A stretch of DNA of 64,000 nt from an uncultured Collinsella sp. (GTDB lineage Bacteria > Actinomycetota > Coriobacteriia > Coriobacteriales > Coriobacteriaceae): NCBI GenBank assembly GCA_900549745.1, contig URPJ01000011.1:11447-75446 (forward strand), written 5' to 3'. The position numbers and the translations under genes are program-made. The notes beneath the pieces are model-generated. The model ran no database searches, was not told the origin of the DNA, and worked only from the letters and a program-made list of their open reading frames with translations. Positions 43,469 to 52,158 of this stretch are shown here, in pieces. The stretch's first letter is position 1. Each line of letters opens with the position of its first letter.

Positions 43469-43474
43469 TATAAT
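43469..43474 (+). promoter_or_regulatory. Perfect -10 box before rlmKL
   Basis: TATAAT lies 27 bases before the ATG of the methyltransferase gene; the -35 region is poor. Confidence 0.4.
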
Positions 43475-43501
43475 GGAGCGACGCAACCAGAGAGGTCACC
43501 C

Positions 43502-46069
43502 ATGGAATTTTACGCAAGCTGCCCCGAGGGCTTTGAGTCCGCACTCGCCGATGAGCTTAAACGCCTCGGGCTTTCGCATGTTCGCCGGCTGAAGGGCCGC
43601 GCCACGTTTGAGGGCGAGCTCGAAGAAGGCTATCGCGCGTGCCTGTGGTCGCGCCTGGCGAGCCGCGTGTTCGTGGTACTCGGACGCTTTGAGGCGCAGG
43701 ATGCCGATGAGCTGTACGACGGCGTTTACGACATCGCTTGGGAGACCATCATCCGCCCCGGCGCCACCATCGCCATTACCGCCCGCGGCGTGACCGAGCA
43801 GCTGCGCAACACGCGCTTCTCGGCCCTGCGCGCCAAGGACGCGCTGTGTGACCGCCTGGCCGAGACCACGGGCCGTCGCGCCGACGTTGATGCCGCCGAT
43901 CCCGACGTTCATCTGCTGCTTTCGCTGCGTCAGCGCCGCGCGAGCATCAGCCTGGACCTTTCGGGCGACCCGCTGTTCAAACGCCTGCCGCCCGCAGCGG
44001 CCCGCGCCAGCGAGGGCGCGCACGTGCTGCGCCCCGACTACGCCGCCCTGGTGCTGGCGCAAGTCAGCTGGACCGCGCTATGCGAGCGCGAGCTGACGGC
44101 CGATGATTACGAGAACGAAGCTCTGCCCACGCTGATCGACGCCTCGTGCGCCGGCGGCGGCCTGCTGCTGGAGGCCGTGAATATCCTGACTGACCGCGCC
44201 CCGGGCGCCGCACGCGAGCGCTGGGGCTTTGAGGGCTGGCAGCTGCACGACGCCGCCCTGTGGGAGCAGCTGCTTGCCGAGGCGCGCTCGCGCGAGGCGG
44301 CAGCGCGCGAGCGCCAGGCGCGCATCGTGGCCGCAGACATCGACCCCGCCGCCCGCAAGACTGCCGAGCGCATGGTCAAGAGCGCTGGCCACAAGCGCTT
44401 TGTCGATTTCTGCGCCGCCAAGTCCGCCACCGTACTGGACCACGCGGGCGCCGTCGCCGGTGCCGCCGTGGTCGCGGATACGACCGAGACACCGCTTTCG
44501 CTCATGCACGACGCCATGACGCTGGTCGGTGAGCTGCGCCGCGCGCCCGAGCTTGCCGCGGCACCGGTCGCCGCGCTCACCCGCGACGGATTGCTGGCCC
44601 GCGCGCTCCACGCCGAGCCCGAGCGCTCGATTGCCGTCATGCCCAACAACGAGGAAGCAGCTATTGAGGTCTGGCCTTTGCTCGACCATGCCGCCGCAGC
44701 GTTTGAGGCTGCGACCAGCGCGGATACCGAGGCCGAGGTTACGGATGCCAACGAAACCAACGATGAAGCCGCCGCTTCCGCCATGCCCGAACCTGCTGCC
44801 ACGCTCGACCTGGGCGACGGCAAGCCGCTGCCCGTGCTCATCCCCGAGTCGGAGCAGTTCGCCAACCGCCTGCGCAAGAATGCCCGTCTGCGCCGCAAGT
44901 GGGCAAAGCGCGAGGGCGTGAGCTGCTACCGCGTCTACGATGCCGACCTACCCGACTACTCCGCCGCCATCGACCTGTACGAAGGCTGCCCGCAGACGCC
45001 GGGCCGCTGGCTCGTCATCGCCGAATACGCCGCGCCCAAGACCATCGACCCCGCACTGGCCCAGGCCCGTATGCTCGACATTCTGGCCATCGCGCCGCGC
45101 ATCCTTGATGTTCCGGCCGAGCACGTGCACGCCAAGGCCCGCATGCGTTCGCGCGGTGGCTCTCAGTACGGCAAGCAGGGTGCCGGCAAGGGCGCGTCGG
45201 GCGAGCGCGCCAATATCGCACGCCGTCGTCTGCCGCTCATCGAAGAGGGCGGCCTCACCTTTGCCGTCAACTTTGACGACTATCTGGATGTGGGCATCTT
45301 CCTGGACCACCGCGTCACCCGCAACCTGGTGCGCGAGCACGCCAAGCAGGCGCGCCGCTTCCTCAACCTGTTCGCCTACACCGGCACCGCCACCTGCTAC
45401 GCAGCCGACGGCGGCGTCGAGGAGACCGTGACGGTCGACCTTTCCAACACCTACTTGGACTGGGCCGAGCGCAACATGCGCCAGAACGGCTTTGTGGGGC
45501 CGCAGCATCACTTTGTGCGCGACGACGTGCTCGCCTGGATTCGTGACCAGCGCCAGACGCGCAACCGCTGGGACCTGATCTTTGTCGACCCGCCCACGTT
45601 CTCGAACTCGTCCAAGATGGGCCGCCGCACCTGGGATGTCCAGCGCGACCATGTTGAGCTTTTGGCCGGCGTATCGCGCCTGCTCGCACAGGGCGGCCAC
45701 GCCATCTTTAGCTGCAACCTGCGTGGCTTCCGCCCCGAGACGCGCAAGCTCGCGCGCGCGGGCGTCGTGCTGGAGAACATTACGGCGCAAACCATCCCAG
45801 AGGACTTCGCGCGCAACCAGAAGGTGCACCATTGCTATATCGTGCGCCGCCTGCCCATCGAGGACGCCATGGCCGAGGTCGGCTTTAGCGCCGAGGAGAT
45901 TGCCGAGCGAACCGAGGAGCTGCGCAACCCCGAGGCGCGCAAGCCTCGCGCAACGGCGCCCGCGCACGCGCAGACCGGTGACCGAGGACCGCACTGCGAC
46001 GACAAGCCTGCCTGCTCAGGCAAGCCCAAAAAGAAGAAGTTCTACGCCAGCAAGCCCAAGGACAAATAG
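43502..46069 (+). CDS. rlmL: Bifunctional 23S rRNA methyltransferase RlmKL
   Basis: This 855-residue enzyme methylates G2445 (N2) and G2069 (N7) of 23S rRNA. It has an N-terminal ferredoxin-like/THUMP region (MEFYASCPEGFESALADEL, then VHLLLSLRQRRASISLDLSG), a first methyltransferase domain (THIDASCAGGGLLLEAVNIL region, here PTLIDASCAGGG), a ~130-residue acidic variable stretch, and a second Rossmann methyltransferase with FLNLFAYTGTATCYAA and FVDPPTFSNSSKM. The first domain's catalytic NPP(Y/F) is not obvious, so activity of that half is less certain. The C-terminus is a basic tail (KPKKKKFYASKPKDK). Confidence 0.9.
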   Translation: MEFYASCPEGFESALADELKRLGLSHVRRLKGRATFEGELEEGYRACLWSRLASRVFVVLGRFEAQDADELYDGVYDIAWETIIRPGATIAITARGVTEQLRNTRFSALRAKDALCDRLAETTGRRADVDAADPDVHLLLSLRQRRASISLDLSGDPLFKRLPPAAARASEGAHVLRPDYAALVLAQVSWTALCERELTADDYENEALPTLIDASCAGGGLLLEAVNILTDRAPGAARERWGFEGWQLHDAALWEQLLAEARSREAAARERQARIVAADIDPAARKTAERMVKSAGHKRFVDFCAAKSATVLDHAGAVAGAAVVADTTETPLSLMHDAMTLVGELRRAPELAAAPVAALTRDGLLARALHAEPERSIAVMPNNEEAAIEVWPLLDHAAAAFEAATSADTEAEVTDANETNDEAAASAMPEPAATLDLGDGKPLPVLIPESEQFANRLRKNARLRRKWAKREGVSCYRVYDADLPDYSAAIDLYEGCPQTPGRWLVIAEYAAPKTIDPALAQARMLDILAIAPRILDVPAEHVHAKARMRSRGGSQYGKQGAGKGASGERANIARRRLPLIEEGGLTFAVNFDDYLDVGIFLDHRVTRNLVREHAKQARRFLNLFAYTGTATCYAADGGVEETVTVDLSNTYLDWAERNMRQNGFVGPQHHFVRDDVLAWIRDQRQTRNRWDLIFVDPPTFSNSSKMGRRTWDVQRDHVELLAGVSRLLAQGGHAIFSCNLRGFRPETRKLARAGVVLENITAQTIPEDFARNQKVHHCYIVRRLPIEDAMAEVGFSAEEIAERTEELRNPEARKPRATAPAHAQTGDRGPHCDDKPACSGKPKKKKFYASKPKDK

Positions 46070-46073
46070 ACAA

Positions 46074-46140
46074 AGTTGCGGTGGAATACGGACTGTTTTG
46101 CCTGGAATTAGGCAAATTTAGACCGTATTTCACCGCAACT
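46074..46140. repeat. Inverted repeat of the AGTTGCGGTGGAATA family
   Basis: AGTTGCGGTGGAATACGG (46074-46091) pairs with 46123-46140 at 17 of 18 positions; an inner stem TGCC/GGCA also forms. It sits between the convergent rlmKL and kdpE genes. A second copy with a perfect 26-bp stem is at 60251-60319. Confidence 0.8.
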
Positions 46141-46164
46141 CATATTGGGACGGTGGTTGGCGAT

Positions 46165-46878
46165 CTAGCCTTGGGTAACTAGGCGGTAGCCAATGCCTAC
46201 GTGGGTTTGGATGTAGCGCGGATGCGCGGGGTCGGACTCGATCTTCTTGCGCAGCGTGCCCATAAAGACGCGCAGGCTCGCCAGGTCGCTCTTAGTTGCC
46301 GTGCCCCAAATCTCGTGCAGGATAAACTGGTGCGTCAGTACCTTGTCGGCGTTATGCGCCAGCAGGCACAGGAGCTTATACTCGATCGGCGTCAGATGCA
46401 GTTCCTCGCCATCCATCGTGGCGATGCCGGCATCAAAATCGATATGCAGCTCACCGGTATCGAACGAGCCCTCGGAGACAACGCCGCCCGTCTGCGCATA
46501 CGAAAGGCGCCTGAGCGTCGTGCGAATGCGCGCGAGCAGTTCCTCGACCGAAAACGGCTTGGTCAGGTAGTCGTCGGCACCGGCATCGAGCGCGCGGATT
46601 TTGTCCGCGTCCTCGCTGCGCGCCGAGACCACGATAATCGGCATGCCCGACCATGCGCGCACCGACTCCACCACCTTGACGCCGTCCATATCGGGCAGGC
46701 CCAGATCGAGCAGCACAATGCTCGGCGTCTGCGACGAGGCGGCGGCGATAGCGGCATGGGCGGTCTCCACAGCCATATGGCGCAAGCCGTGCGCCTCGAG
46801 CGCGGCAACAATAAGATTGCGGACGGCGGGGTCGTCCTCAACGACCAAGATGAGCGGTTTTACGGCAGAGTTCGGCAC
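46165..46878 (-). CDS. kdpE: KdpE-type response regulator (OmpR family, GTG start)
   Basis: This 237-residue regulator has a receiver domain (LILVVEDDPAVR, phospho-acceptor in VLLDLGLPDMDG at about Asp58, Lys in DDYLTKPFSVEEL) and an OmpR-type winged helix (LTPIEYKLLCLLAHNADKVLTH, then RVFMGTLRKKIE). The best family match is KdpE. The start is GTG at 46878 with AAGGAG 7-8 bases upstream, inside the end of the sensor kinase gene. Only four bases separate the two genes. Confidence 0.9.
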   Translation of the reverse strand: MPNSAVKPLILVVEDDPAVRNLIVAALEAHGLRHMAVETAHAAIAAASSQTPSIVLLDLGLPDMDGVKVVESVRAWSGMPIIVVSARSEDADKIRALDAGADDYLTKPFSVEELLARIRTTLRRLSYAQTGGVVSEGSFDTGELHIDFDAGIATMDGEELHLTPIEYKLLCLLAHNADKVLTHQFILHEIWGTATKSDLASLRVFMGTLRKKIESDPAHPRYIQTHVGIGYRLVTQG

Positions 46879-46882
46879 AGCG

Positions 46883-48508
46883 CTACTCCTTATCAAACGA
46901 AACGTCGGCGGCAGGAAGCTCAATCGTAAAGACCGAGCCGTGCGGGTCCGCCGCGGCAACCTCTATGCTACCGCCATGTGCCAACGCAATGGAACGGCAG
47001 AGCGAAAGACCCAGGCCAACGCTGCGGTGGCTGTCGGCCAGACCATGGTTGGCGGTATAGAACGACTCAAAGATCCGCTCGCGATCCTCGGGTGCGATGC
47101 CCGGACCATCATCGGCCACCGAGCACGCCACGCGTCCATCGTCGACGCTAATCGAAATCACGATATGCGAACCCGCGGGCGTATAGGTGATGGCGTTGTT
47201 CACCAGATTGACCACCAGCTGCACCATCAGGCGCGCATCGACGTTGACGAGCGCCGGCTCATCGCACGCCACCACCTTAAGGTCGTGCTCGCGCACGGCC
47301 GGATTTACGTGGCGCAGCGCCTCCTCGACGATATCGTCCATGAGCTCGAGCGTGGTCGACAGGCGCATACCGCCACCCTCGAGCTTGGTGATGGCGAGCA
47401 GATTCTCGACGGTGGCGTTGAGCCACAGCGCATCCGAGCGAATGGATAGAAGCAGGCCGCGGCGCGTCTGGGCATCGAGCACCGCGGTGCCGGTCGAGCC
47501 CTGGTCGAGCAGCACGTCGGCATTGCCCGAAATACTGGTGAGCGGCGTACGCAGATCGTGCGAGATGGAGCGCAGTAGGTTGGCGCGCAGCTGCTCGTTT
47601 TTTGCAAGCACCGCCGCCTCCTCGCGGGCCTCCATGGCGCGAGCGCGATCAAGTGCCAGCTCGCCTTCGCTCACGATGGCATCGGCAAGTGTTCGCTCCT
47701 CGTGCGTCAGCACGTCGGGCTCGGCAACGATAGCCAGCACGCCCACCACCGAGGCGGGGTCGCCCGAGCGCGCGAAGCCGTCGCCTGTGCGAACCGTCAG
47801 GTAGATGCCATAAAACGCCGAGCCGCCAAACGTGGCGTCGAGCGGCGTTCCCACATAGGCGGACGCCGAGAGCCGCGGCGGCATCTGCGGCGCCAGTTCG
47901 TGCACCGGTGCAGCATCGCCCACGGCCGTGTATGTCGAACGCGGCAGCAGGTCATCGCCCTCGGCGTCGGCGCTGTACCACACGACCGGACAGCCCGAAA
48001 GACGCGCCAGCTGCGTGGCCATGGCGTGAACGATCTGCTGCTCGTCGGCGCAGCGCTGCAGCATGCGGTTGGTCTCGAGCACCATATGCGTGCGACGGTC
48101 GCTGGCGGCAGCCTGCGCCAAGGCCCGGCGCAGGGCTAACGCAATCGAGCTCGATACAAGCGAGACCACAAACATGATGAAGAACATGCCGGGATAGCCG
48201 CGGTCGATAAGCGACAGCGAGTAGCGCGGGTCGACAAACAAGAAGTTGTAGAGCGCCACGGCGGCAGCCGAGCTCAGCAAGCAATACAGGCGACTCCAGG
48301 TAAAGAATGCGCACAGCTGCACGGCGAACACATAGACGATCATGATGCTCGGCGCGAGACCCGGATGGTCGAGCAGCGCGCCCACAATCGTCGCCGCCAC
48401 CAACAGCCCCACCGACACGCAGGCGTCATACAGAGGAGTGCGGCGCGTCAGCGTTGTGCGCCGCCACCAAAAGCTATCGGCAATATCGCCGTCCGTACGG
48501 ACGTCCAT
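46883..48508 (-). CDS. KdpD-type sensor histidine kinase without the N-terminal KdpD/Usp domains
   Basis: This 541-residue kinase starts with about 25 cytoplasmic residues, then four membrane helices of the DUF4118 type (30-127), a GAF-like domain (about 145-285), HisKA with SISHDLRTPLTSISGN (His317) and a HATPase domain (NLVNNAITYTP, DDGPGIAPEDRERIF, GLGLSLCRSI). Full KdpD proteins are ~900 residues; the ~350-residue universal-stress/KdpD sensor part is absent. It is adjacent to kup, not to kdpFABC, so its target may be Kup or a distant operon. Confidence 0.88.
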   Translation of the reverse strand: MDVRTDGDIADSFWWRRTTLTRRTPLYDACVSVGLLVAATIVGALLDHPGLAPSIMIVYVFAVQLCAFFTWSRLYCLLSSAAAVALYNFLFVDPRYSLSLIDRGYPGMFFIMFVVSLVSSSIALALRRALAQAAASDRRTHMVLETNRMLQRCADEQQIVHAMATQLARLSGCPVVWYSADAEGDDLLPRSTYTAVGDAAPVHELAPQMPPRLSASAYVGTPLDATFGGSAFYGIYLTVRTGDGFARSGDPASVVGVLAIVAEPDVLTHEERTLADAIVSEGELALDRARAMEAREEAAVLAKNEQLRANLLRSISHDLRTPLTSISGNADVLLDQGSTGTAVLDAQTRRGLLLSIRSDALWLNATVENLLAITKLEGGGMRLSTTLELMDDIVEEALRHVNPAVREHDLKVVACDEPALVNVDARLMVQLVVNLVNNAITYTPAGSHIVISISVDDGRVACSVADDGPGIAPEDRERIFESFYTANHGLADSHRSVGLGLSLCRSIALAHGGSIEVAAADPHGSVFTIELPAADVSFDKE

Positions 48509-48537
48509 CAGCGCCCCGCCCCTCTCTCAAAAACAAA

Positions 48538-48577
48538 AACCACCACAAAGGGACAGGCACCTTTGTGGTGGTTTCCC
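48538..48577. repeat. Hairpin of the ACAAAGGGAC family before the sensor kinase gene
   Basis: AAACCACCACAAAGG and CCTTTGTGGTGGTTT are perfect complements around GACAGGCA, and CCTTGTGGTGGTT follows once more. It separates the small membrane protein gene from the kinase gene and could weaken read-through. Confidence 0.75.
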
Positions 48578-48619
48578 TTGTGGTGGTTCCAAGTGTATAG
48601 CCTTTGCAACCGGCGGTCG

Positions 48620-48814
48620 CTAGACAAACAGCACGTGCGCGAGTAGGGCACACACGCACACTGCTCCAAATACCAGTGCCACAATCGAGATCACGCGGTC
48701 GGCCATATCCATGTTGGCCCGATTCGTAAAGAACCGATCTTCGGCGGCATCGGCGCGTGCCTCGCGCACCAGCTCGGTCGCAAGATCGCAACCGTCAAGC
48801 ACCTTTGCATCCAT
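48620..48814 (-). CDS. Small single-pass membrane protein between kup and kdpD
   Basis: This 64-residue protein starts MDAKVLDGCDLATELVREA and has one C-terminal membrane helix (VISIVALVFGAVCVCALLAHVLFV). GGGAGG lies 6 bases before the ATG at 48814, which supports translation. No family is recognised. Its place between the Kup transporter and the KdpDE-like system suggests a role in potassium transport or sensing, but that is only positional. Confidence 0.6.
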   Translation of the reverse strand: MDAKVLDGCDLATELVREARADAAEDRFFTNRANMDMADRVISIVALVFGAVCVCALLAHVLFV

Positions 48815-48883
48815 GGTTTCCTCCCAGGACTCAATCCCCGTCAATACAAGCCCGCCCGTTCGCAGACAAACCTCGAGCGTCGA

Positions 48884-50911
48884 CTACGGCCGCTCGTTGG
48901 GAGCCAGGCGCTGCATCTTGTTCACGGCCTTAAACTTGGTGAACAGCGGCACGTACTCAAAGCTCACGTTGGAGTTCTCCAGGCCGTACCAGCGTGCGGG
49001 CGTGCCGGCGGCGCGGCGGATGATGTACTTGAGCGTGATGGCCGTACGCTCGCTGGGCTCCACATCGCTTTCGGGCGCCAGAAGCTTACGGATCAGGACG
49101 AACTTGAACGTACCGATGTTACCCGGATCCTTGTAGACCGAGTAGTCATGCGTCTGCGGCGGCAGCTCGCCGGTGGCAGCCAGGTCCTGAACGACCTGAC
49201 GCAGATAGGCATTGACGCGCTGGTTAATCTTGTAGCCCAGGTACAGATGCACGCGGAACACGTAGTCAGTGCCGAACGTCTCGACCGAATAGGCAAAGGT
49301 ATGCGGCTCGTCCATGGTCTCGACATTCACGAACCACCAGGCGCGAGCGCGCTTGGGATGCTTGTCCAGAATCGAGTAGACGATATCACGGTCGATGTAG
49401 TCGGTATGGGTGTCCTTGGTCAGGTACACGATGTTGTCGCTCAGGCGCTCGTAGCGATCGTCATCGCGCAGGCGCTTGAGCTGCGGCAGGTAGCTGCGCA
49501 GCGGCAGCAGCGTAAACTGGCGCTGCTCAACAGCCGTACCGTTGTACCAGCACACCATAATGCCCATGATGAGTGCAGCCATGAGGATGGTGAAGTAGCC
49601 GCCGTGGAAGAACTTGGTGAGCGAGCTCACGAAGAAGAAGCCTTCGAGCAAAAGGAAGAAGGCTGCGAAGATCCACGGAGCAACCTTGAGCTTACGCTCC
49701 TCGTGCAGGTAGAAGAAGAGCAGCAGCGTGGTGCACATCATAGTCAGCGTAATGGCAAGGCCGTAGGCGGCTTCCATATGCGCCGAGTTCTGGAACAGCA
49801 GCACCACAATGACGCAGCCGACAAGCATGACATTGTTGACCATGGGGATGTAGAGCTGGCCCTTGGTCTCGGCAGGGTAGAAGACCTGCATGTGCGGCAT
49901 GAGGTCCAGACGGCTGGCCTCGGACACCAGCGAGAATGCACCGGTGATGAGCGCCTGCGAGGCAATGATGGCCGCGACGGTGGAAAGGCCGACGGCAAAC
50001 GGGCGCAGGCCCGGGGCGAGCATCTGGTAGAACGGGTTGAGATCGGCAATGCCCATGAGCTCGGGGTTGGCAGCGTTGTTCATAAGCCAAGCGCCCTGGC
50101 CCATATAGGACAGCAGCAGGCAGCACTTAACGAACGGCCAGGTAGCGTAGATATTGCCGCGGCCGACGTGGCCCATGTCGGAGTAGAGCGCCTCGGCACC
50201 GGTGGTGGCGAGGAAGCAGCTGCCCAGAATCATGATGCCCGCGTGGTTGTTGGGGCTCAACAAAAAGGCGATGCCGCGGAGCGGGTTGAGGCACAGCAGC
50301 ACGGCGGGGTGCTGTAAGACAAAGAACAGACCCGTGCCGCCCAGGAATAGGAACCACAGCGTCATGATGGGGCCAAAGGCGTGACCGATCTTGGCCGTAC
50401 CGATGCGCTGTACCAAGAAGAGCGCGATGATGATGGCGAGCGTAATGGCGACGACGCGGCCCTGGTCATCGCCCAGCACGGCATGAACCGCCGGGATAGT
50501 GCGCAGGCCCTCGATGGCCGTGGTAACGGTAACGGCCGGCGTCAGGATGCCGTCGGCGAGCAACGCGGCGCCACCCAGCATGGCGGGGATGATAAGCCAC
50601 TTGCCGCAGCGCCTGACCAGGCTGTACAGGGCAAAGATGCCGCCCTCACCATGGTTATCGGCGCGCAGCGAGATGAGCACATACTTGATGGTGGTCAGCA
50701 ACGTGACCGTCCACACGACAAGGGAGAGCGCGCCGAGCACGAACTCCTCCGTGACGCTTCCGATGCCGCCGTTGCCGGCAACGAGCGCCTTGGTTACATA
50801 CATGGGGCTGGTGCCGATATCGCCGTACACCACGCCTAGCGTGACGAGCATCGCCGAGATGCTCACAGGAATCGCAGCGTGCGAGGCTGCCTCCTTGGCC
50901 TTTTGTTCCAT
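48884..50911 (-). CDS. kup: Kup-family low-affinity potassium transporter
   Basis: This 675-residue protein is a KUP/HAK/KT K+:H+ symporter with 12 membrane helices in the first ~460 residues (GVVYGDIGTSPMYV is the family signature, with the pore Asp/Tyr; also ADNHGEGGIFALYSL) and a ~190-residue cytoplasmic C-terminal domain. Start at 50911 is ten bases after GGAGG. It lies upstream of the small membrane protein and the KdpDE-like pair, in the same direction. Confidence 0.95.
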   Translation of the reverse strand: MEQKAKEAASHAAIPVSISAMLVTLGVVYGDIGTSPMYVTKALVAGNGGIGSVTEEFVLGALSLVVWTVTLLTTIKYVLISLRADNHGEGGIFALYSLVRRCGKWLIIPAMLGGAALLADGILTPAVTVTTAIEGLRTIPAVHAVLGDDQGRVVAITLAIIIALFLVQRIGTAKIGHAFGPIMTLWFLFLGGTGLFFVLQHPAVLLCLNPLRGIAFLLSPNNHAGIMILGSCFLATTGAEALYSDMGHVGRGNIYATWPFVKCCLLLSYMGQGAWLMNNAANPELMGIADLNPFYQMLAPGLRPFAVGLSTVAAIIASQALITGAFSLVSEASRLDLMPHMQVFYPAETKGQLYIPMVNNVMLVGCVIVVLLFQNSAHMEAAYGLAITLTMMCTTLLLFFYLHEERKLKVAPWIFAAFFLLLEGFFFVSSLTKFFHGGYFTILMAALIMGIMVCWYNGTAVEQRQFTLLPLRSYLPQLKRLRDDDRYERLSDNIVYLTKDTHTDYIDRDIVYSILDKHPKRARAWWFVNVETMDEPHTFAYSVETFGTDYVFRVHLYLGYKINQRVNAYLRQVVQDLAATGELPPQTHDYSVYKDPGNIGTFKFVLIRKLLAPESDVEPSERTAITLKYIIRRAAGTPARWYGLENSNVSFEYVPLFTKFKAVNKMQRLAPNERP

Positions 50912-50946
50912 AAGCCGGTTTCCTCCCAACTTTAATGTTCGAAGGG

Positions 50947-50952
50947 ATTATA
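50947..50952 (-). promoter_or_regulatory. Perfect -10 box of kup
   Basis: TATAAT on the minus strand, 36 bases before the kup start; the -35 region is weak. The leader is too short for a c-di-AMP riboswitch. Confidence 0.45.
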
Positions 50953-51034
50953 GGTAATCGGCCCATGTTTTAATGCACTGTTTTCCCAGCTAGATAAAGA
51001 TTTATACAGTCTTTAGGCTACCGCGGCGATATGA

Positions 51035-51066
51035 AGTGTGACAAAGGGACTATCCCCTTGTCACAT
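51035..51066. repeat. Palindrome of the ACAAAGGGAC family at a stop codon
   Basis: AGTGTGACAAAGGG and CCCCTTGTCACATT pair around ACTAT, ending three bases from the stop of the nitroreductase gene. Confidence 0.8.
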
Positions 51067-51069
51067 TCG

Positions 51070-51945
51070 TCATTTTCCGAGCCAGTTTTTGAACCACCAC
51101 TCCATGGAGCGGCTCATCTCGGCCATAAAGGGGCTCGTGTGCTTGCGGGTGTAGATATCCACGACGCGCTCCCCCACCTCGCGGGCGTGCGGGCGAAACA
51201 TCGCATCCATCTCGGCCACCTGCGCATCCATAGTCGCGGCATCCGCACGGCAGTAGCGCTCCTCGTGCACCAGGTTCACCACGGGGTGCGCGATTGCCGG
51301 GCGCTCCTTACGGGGCGTGCCGATGATGAGCATCGACAGCGGCATGGTATAGGGCGGCAGATCGAGCAGCGCGGCAACTTCCTCGGCGTTCTCGACGATG
51401 TCGCCGATATAGCAGCTCCCCAGCCCCAGGGCCTCGGCGGCAACCACGGCGTTTTGCGCGGCGATCACGGCATCCTGAGCCGCGATGGCAAAGTCGCCCA
51501 GACCCGGCGCGCGGCGGGGCGCCTTGCCCGTACGCTCGACAAACTCGGGCTCAAAGCAGCCCACGTGCTCAAACAGATCGATCCACTTGGCATAGTCGAC
51601 CACAAATATAAGTGCCCAGGGCGCCTTGGCGATCATGGGCTGGTGGTCGCACAGGTCGGCCAGGCGGTCGAGCGTTGCCCGCTCGCGGACGCTCACGATG
51701 GAATACATCATCATGGCGCCCGCCGACGGCGCGCGGCTCGCCGCATGCAAGATCGCCGCCCGCTGCTCGTCGGTCACCGCCACGGGACGGTCGTCGTCAT
51801 CACGCGCGAAGGCACGCGTGGACGAGCGGTGTTCCAAGATGTCCAGCGCCGCGTTGCCCGTAGTCTCGACCGGATAGCCGCCCGCGTCCACGCCCACAGC
51901 TCCGCCGCAGTACTCGGTGCCCGTCATACAAACCTGCTCGCCCAT
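51070..51945 (-). CDS. Nitroreductase-family flavoprotein
   Basis: This 291-residue protein has the FMN-binding pattern of nitroreductases: HRSSTRAF near residue 40, SRAPSAGAMMMYSIV, and EALGLGSCYIGDIVENAEEVAALLDLP. A C-terminal extension of ~70 residues (RYCRADAATMDAQVAEMDAMF) follows the usual end. It would reduce quinones or nitro compounds with NAD(P)H. Start follows GAGGATAG. Monocistronic. Confidence 0.88.
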   Translation of the reverse strand: MGEQVCMTGTEYCGGAVGVDAGGYPVETTGNAALDILEHRSSTRAFARDDDDRPVAVTDEQRAAILHAASRAPSAGAMMMYSIVSVRERATLDRLADLCDHQPMIAKAPWALIFVVDYAKWIDLFEHVGCFEPEFVERTGKAPRRAPGLGDFAIAAQDAVIAAQNAVVAAEALGLGSCYIGDIVENAEEVAALLDLPPYTMPLSMLIIGTPRKERPAIAHPVVNLVHEERYCRADAATMDAQVAEMDAMFRPHAREVGERVVDIYTRKHTSPFMAEMSRSMEWWFKNWLGK

Positions 51946-52158
51946 AGCTCTATCCTCGCTAATTCTTTAAGAAGCCTTTACGTTTCCGTGTAATTCCCGT
52001 CCATTATCGCGCAGGCCGCCACTACATTGCGCCACACCGCCACACGTGCGCGTTAATATGGCTGGTTGTTGTGCGCAGCCACCAATTGCAGCGCATATCT
52101 TGGTAACAATCGGGTAAACCTCCGCTTTCGTACGTTTTAGTTTGTGAGGAGTCTCAGC

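Noticed and set aside
50912..51034. c-di-AMP riboswitch before kup
   Set aside because: The transcript leader from the perfect -10 box would be only about 30 nt, too short for the known ydaO fold, and no conserved motifs are visible.
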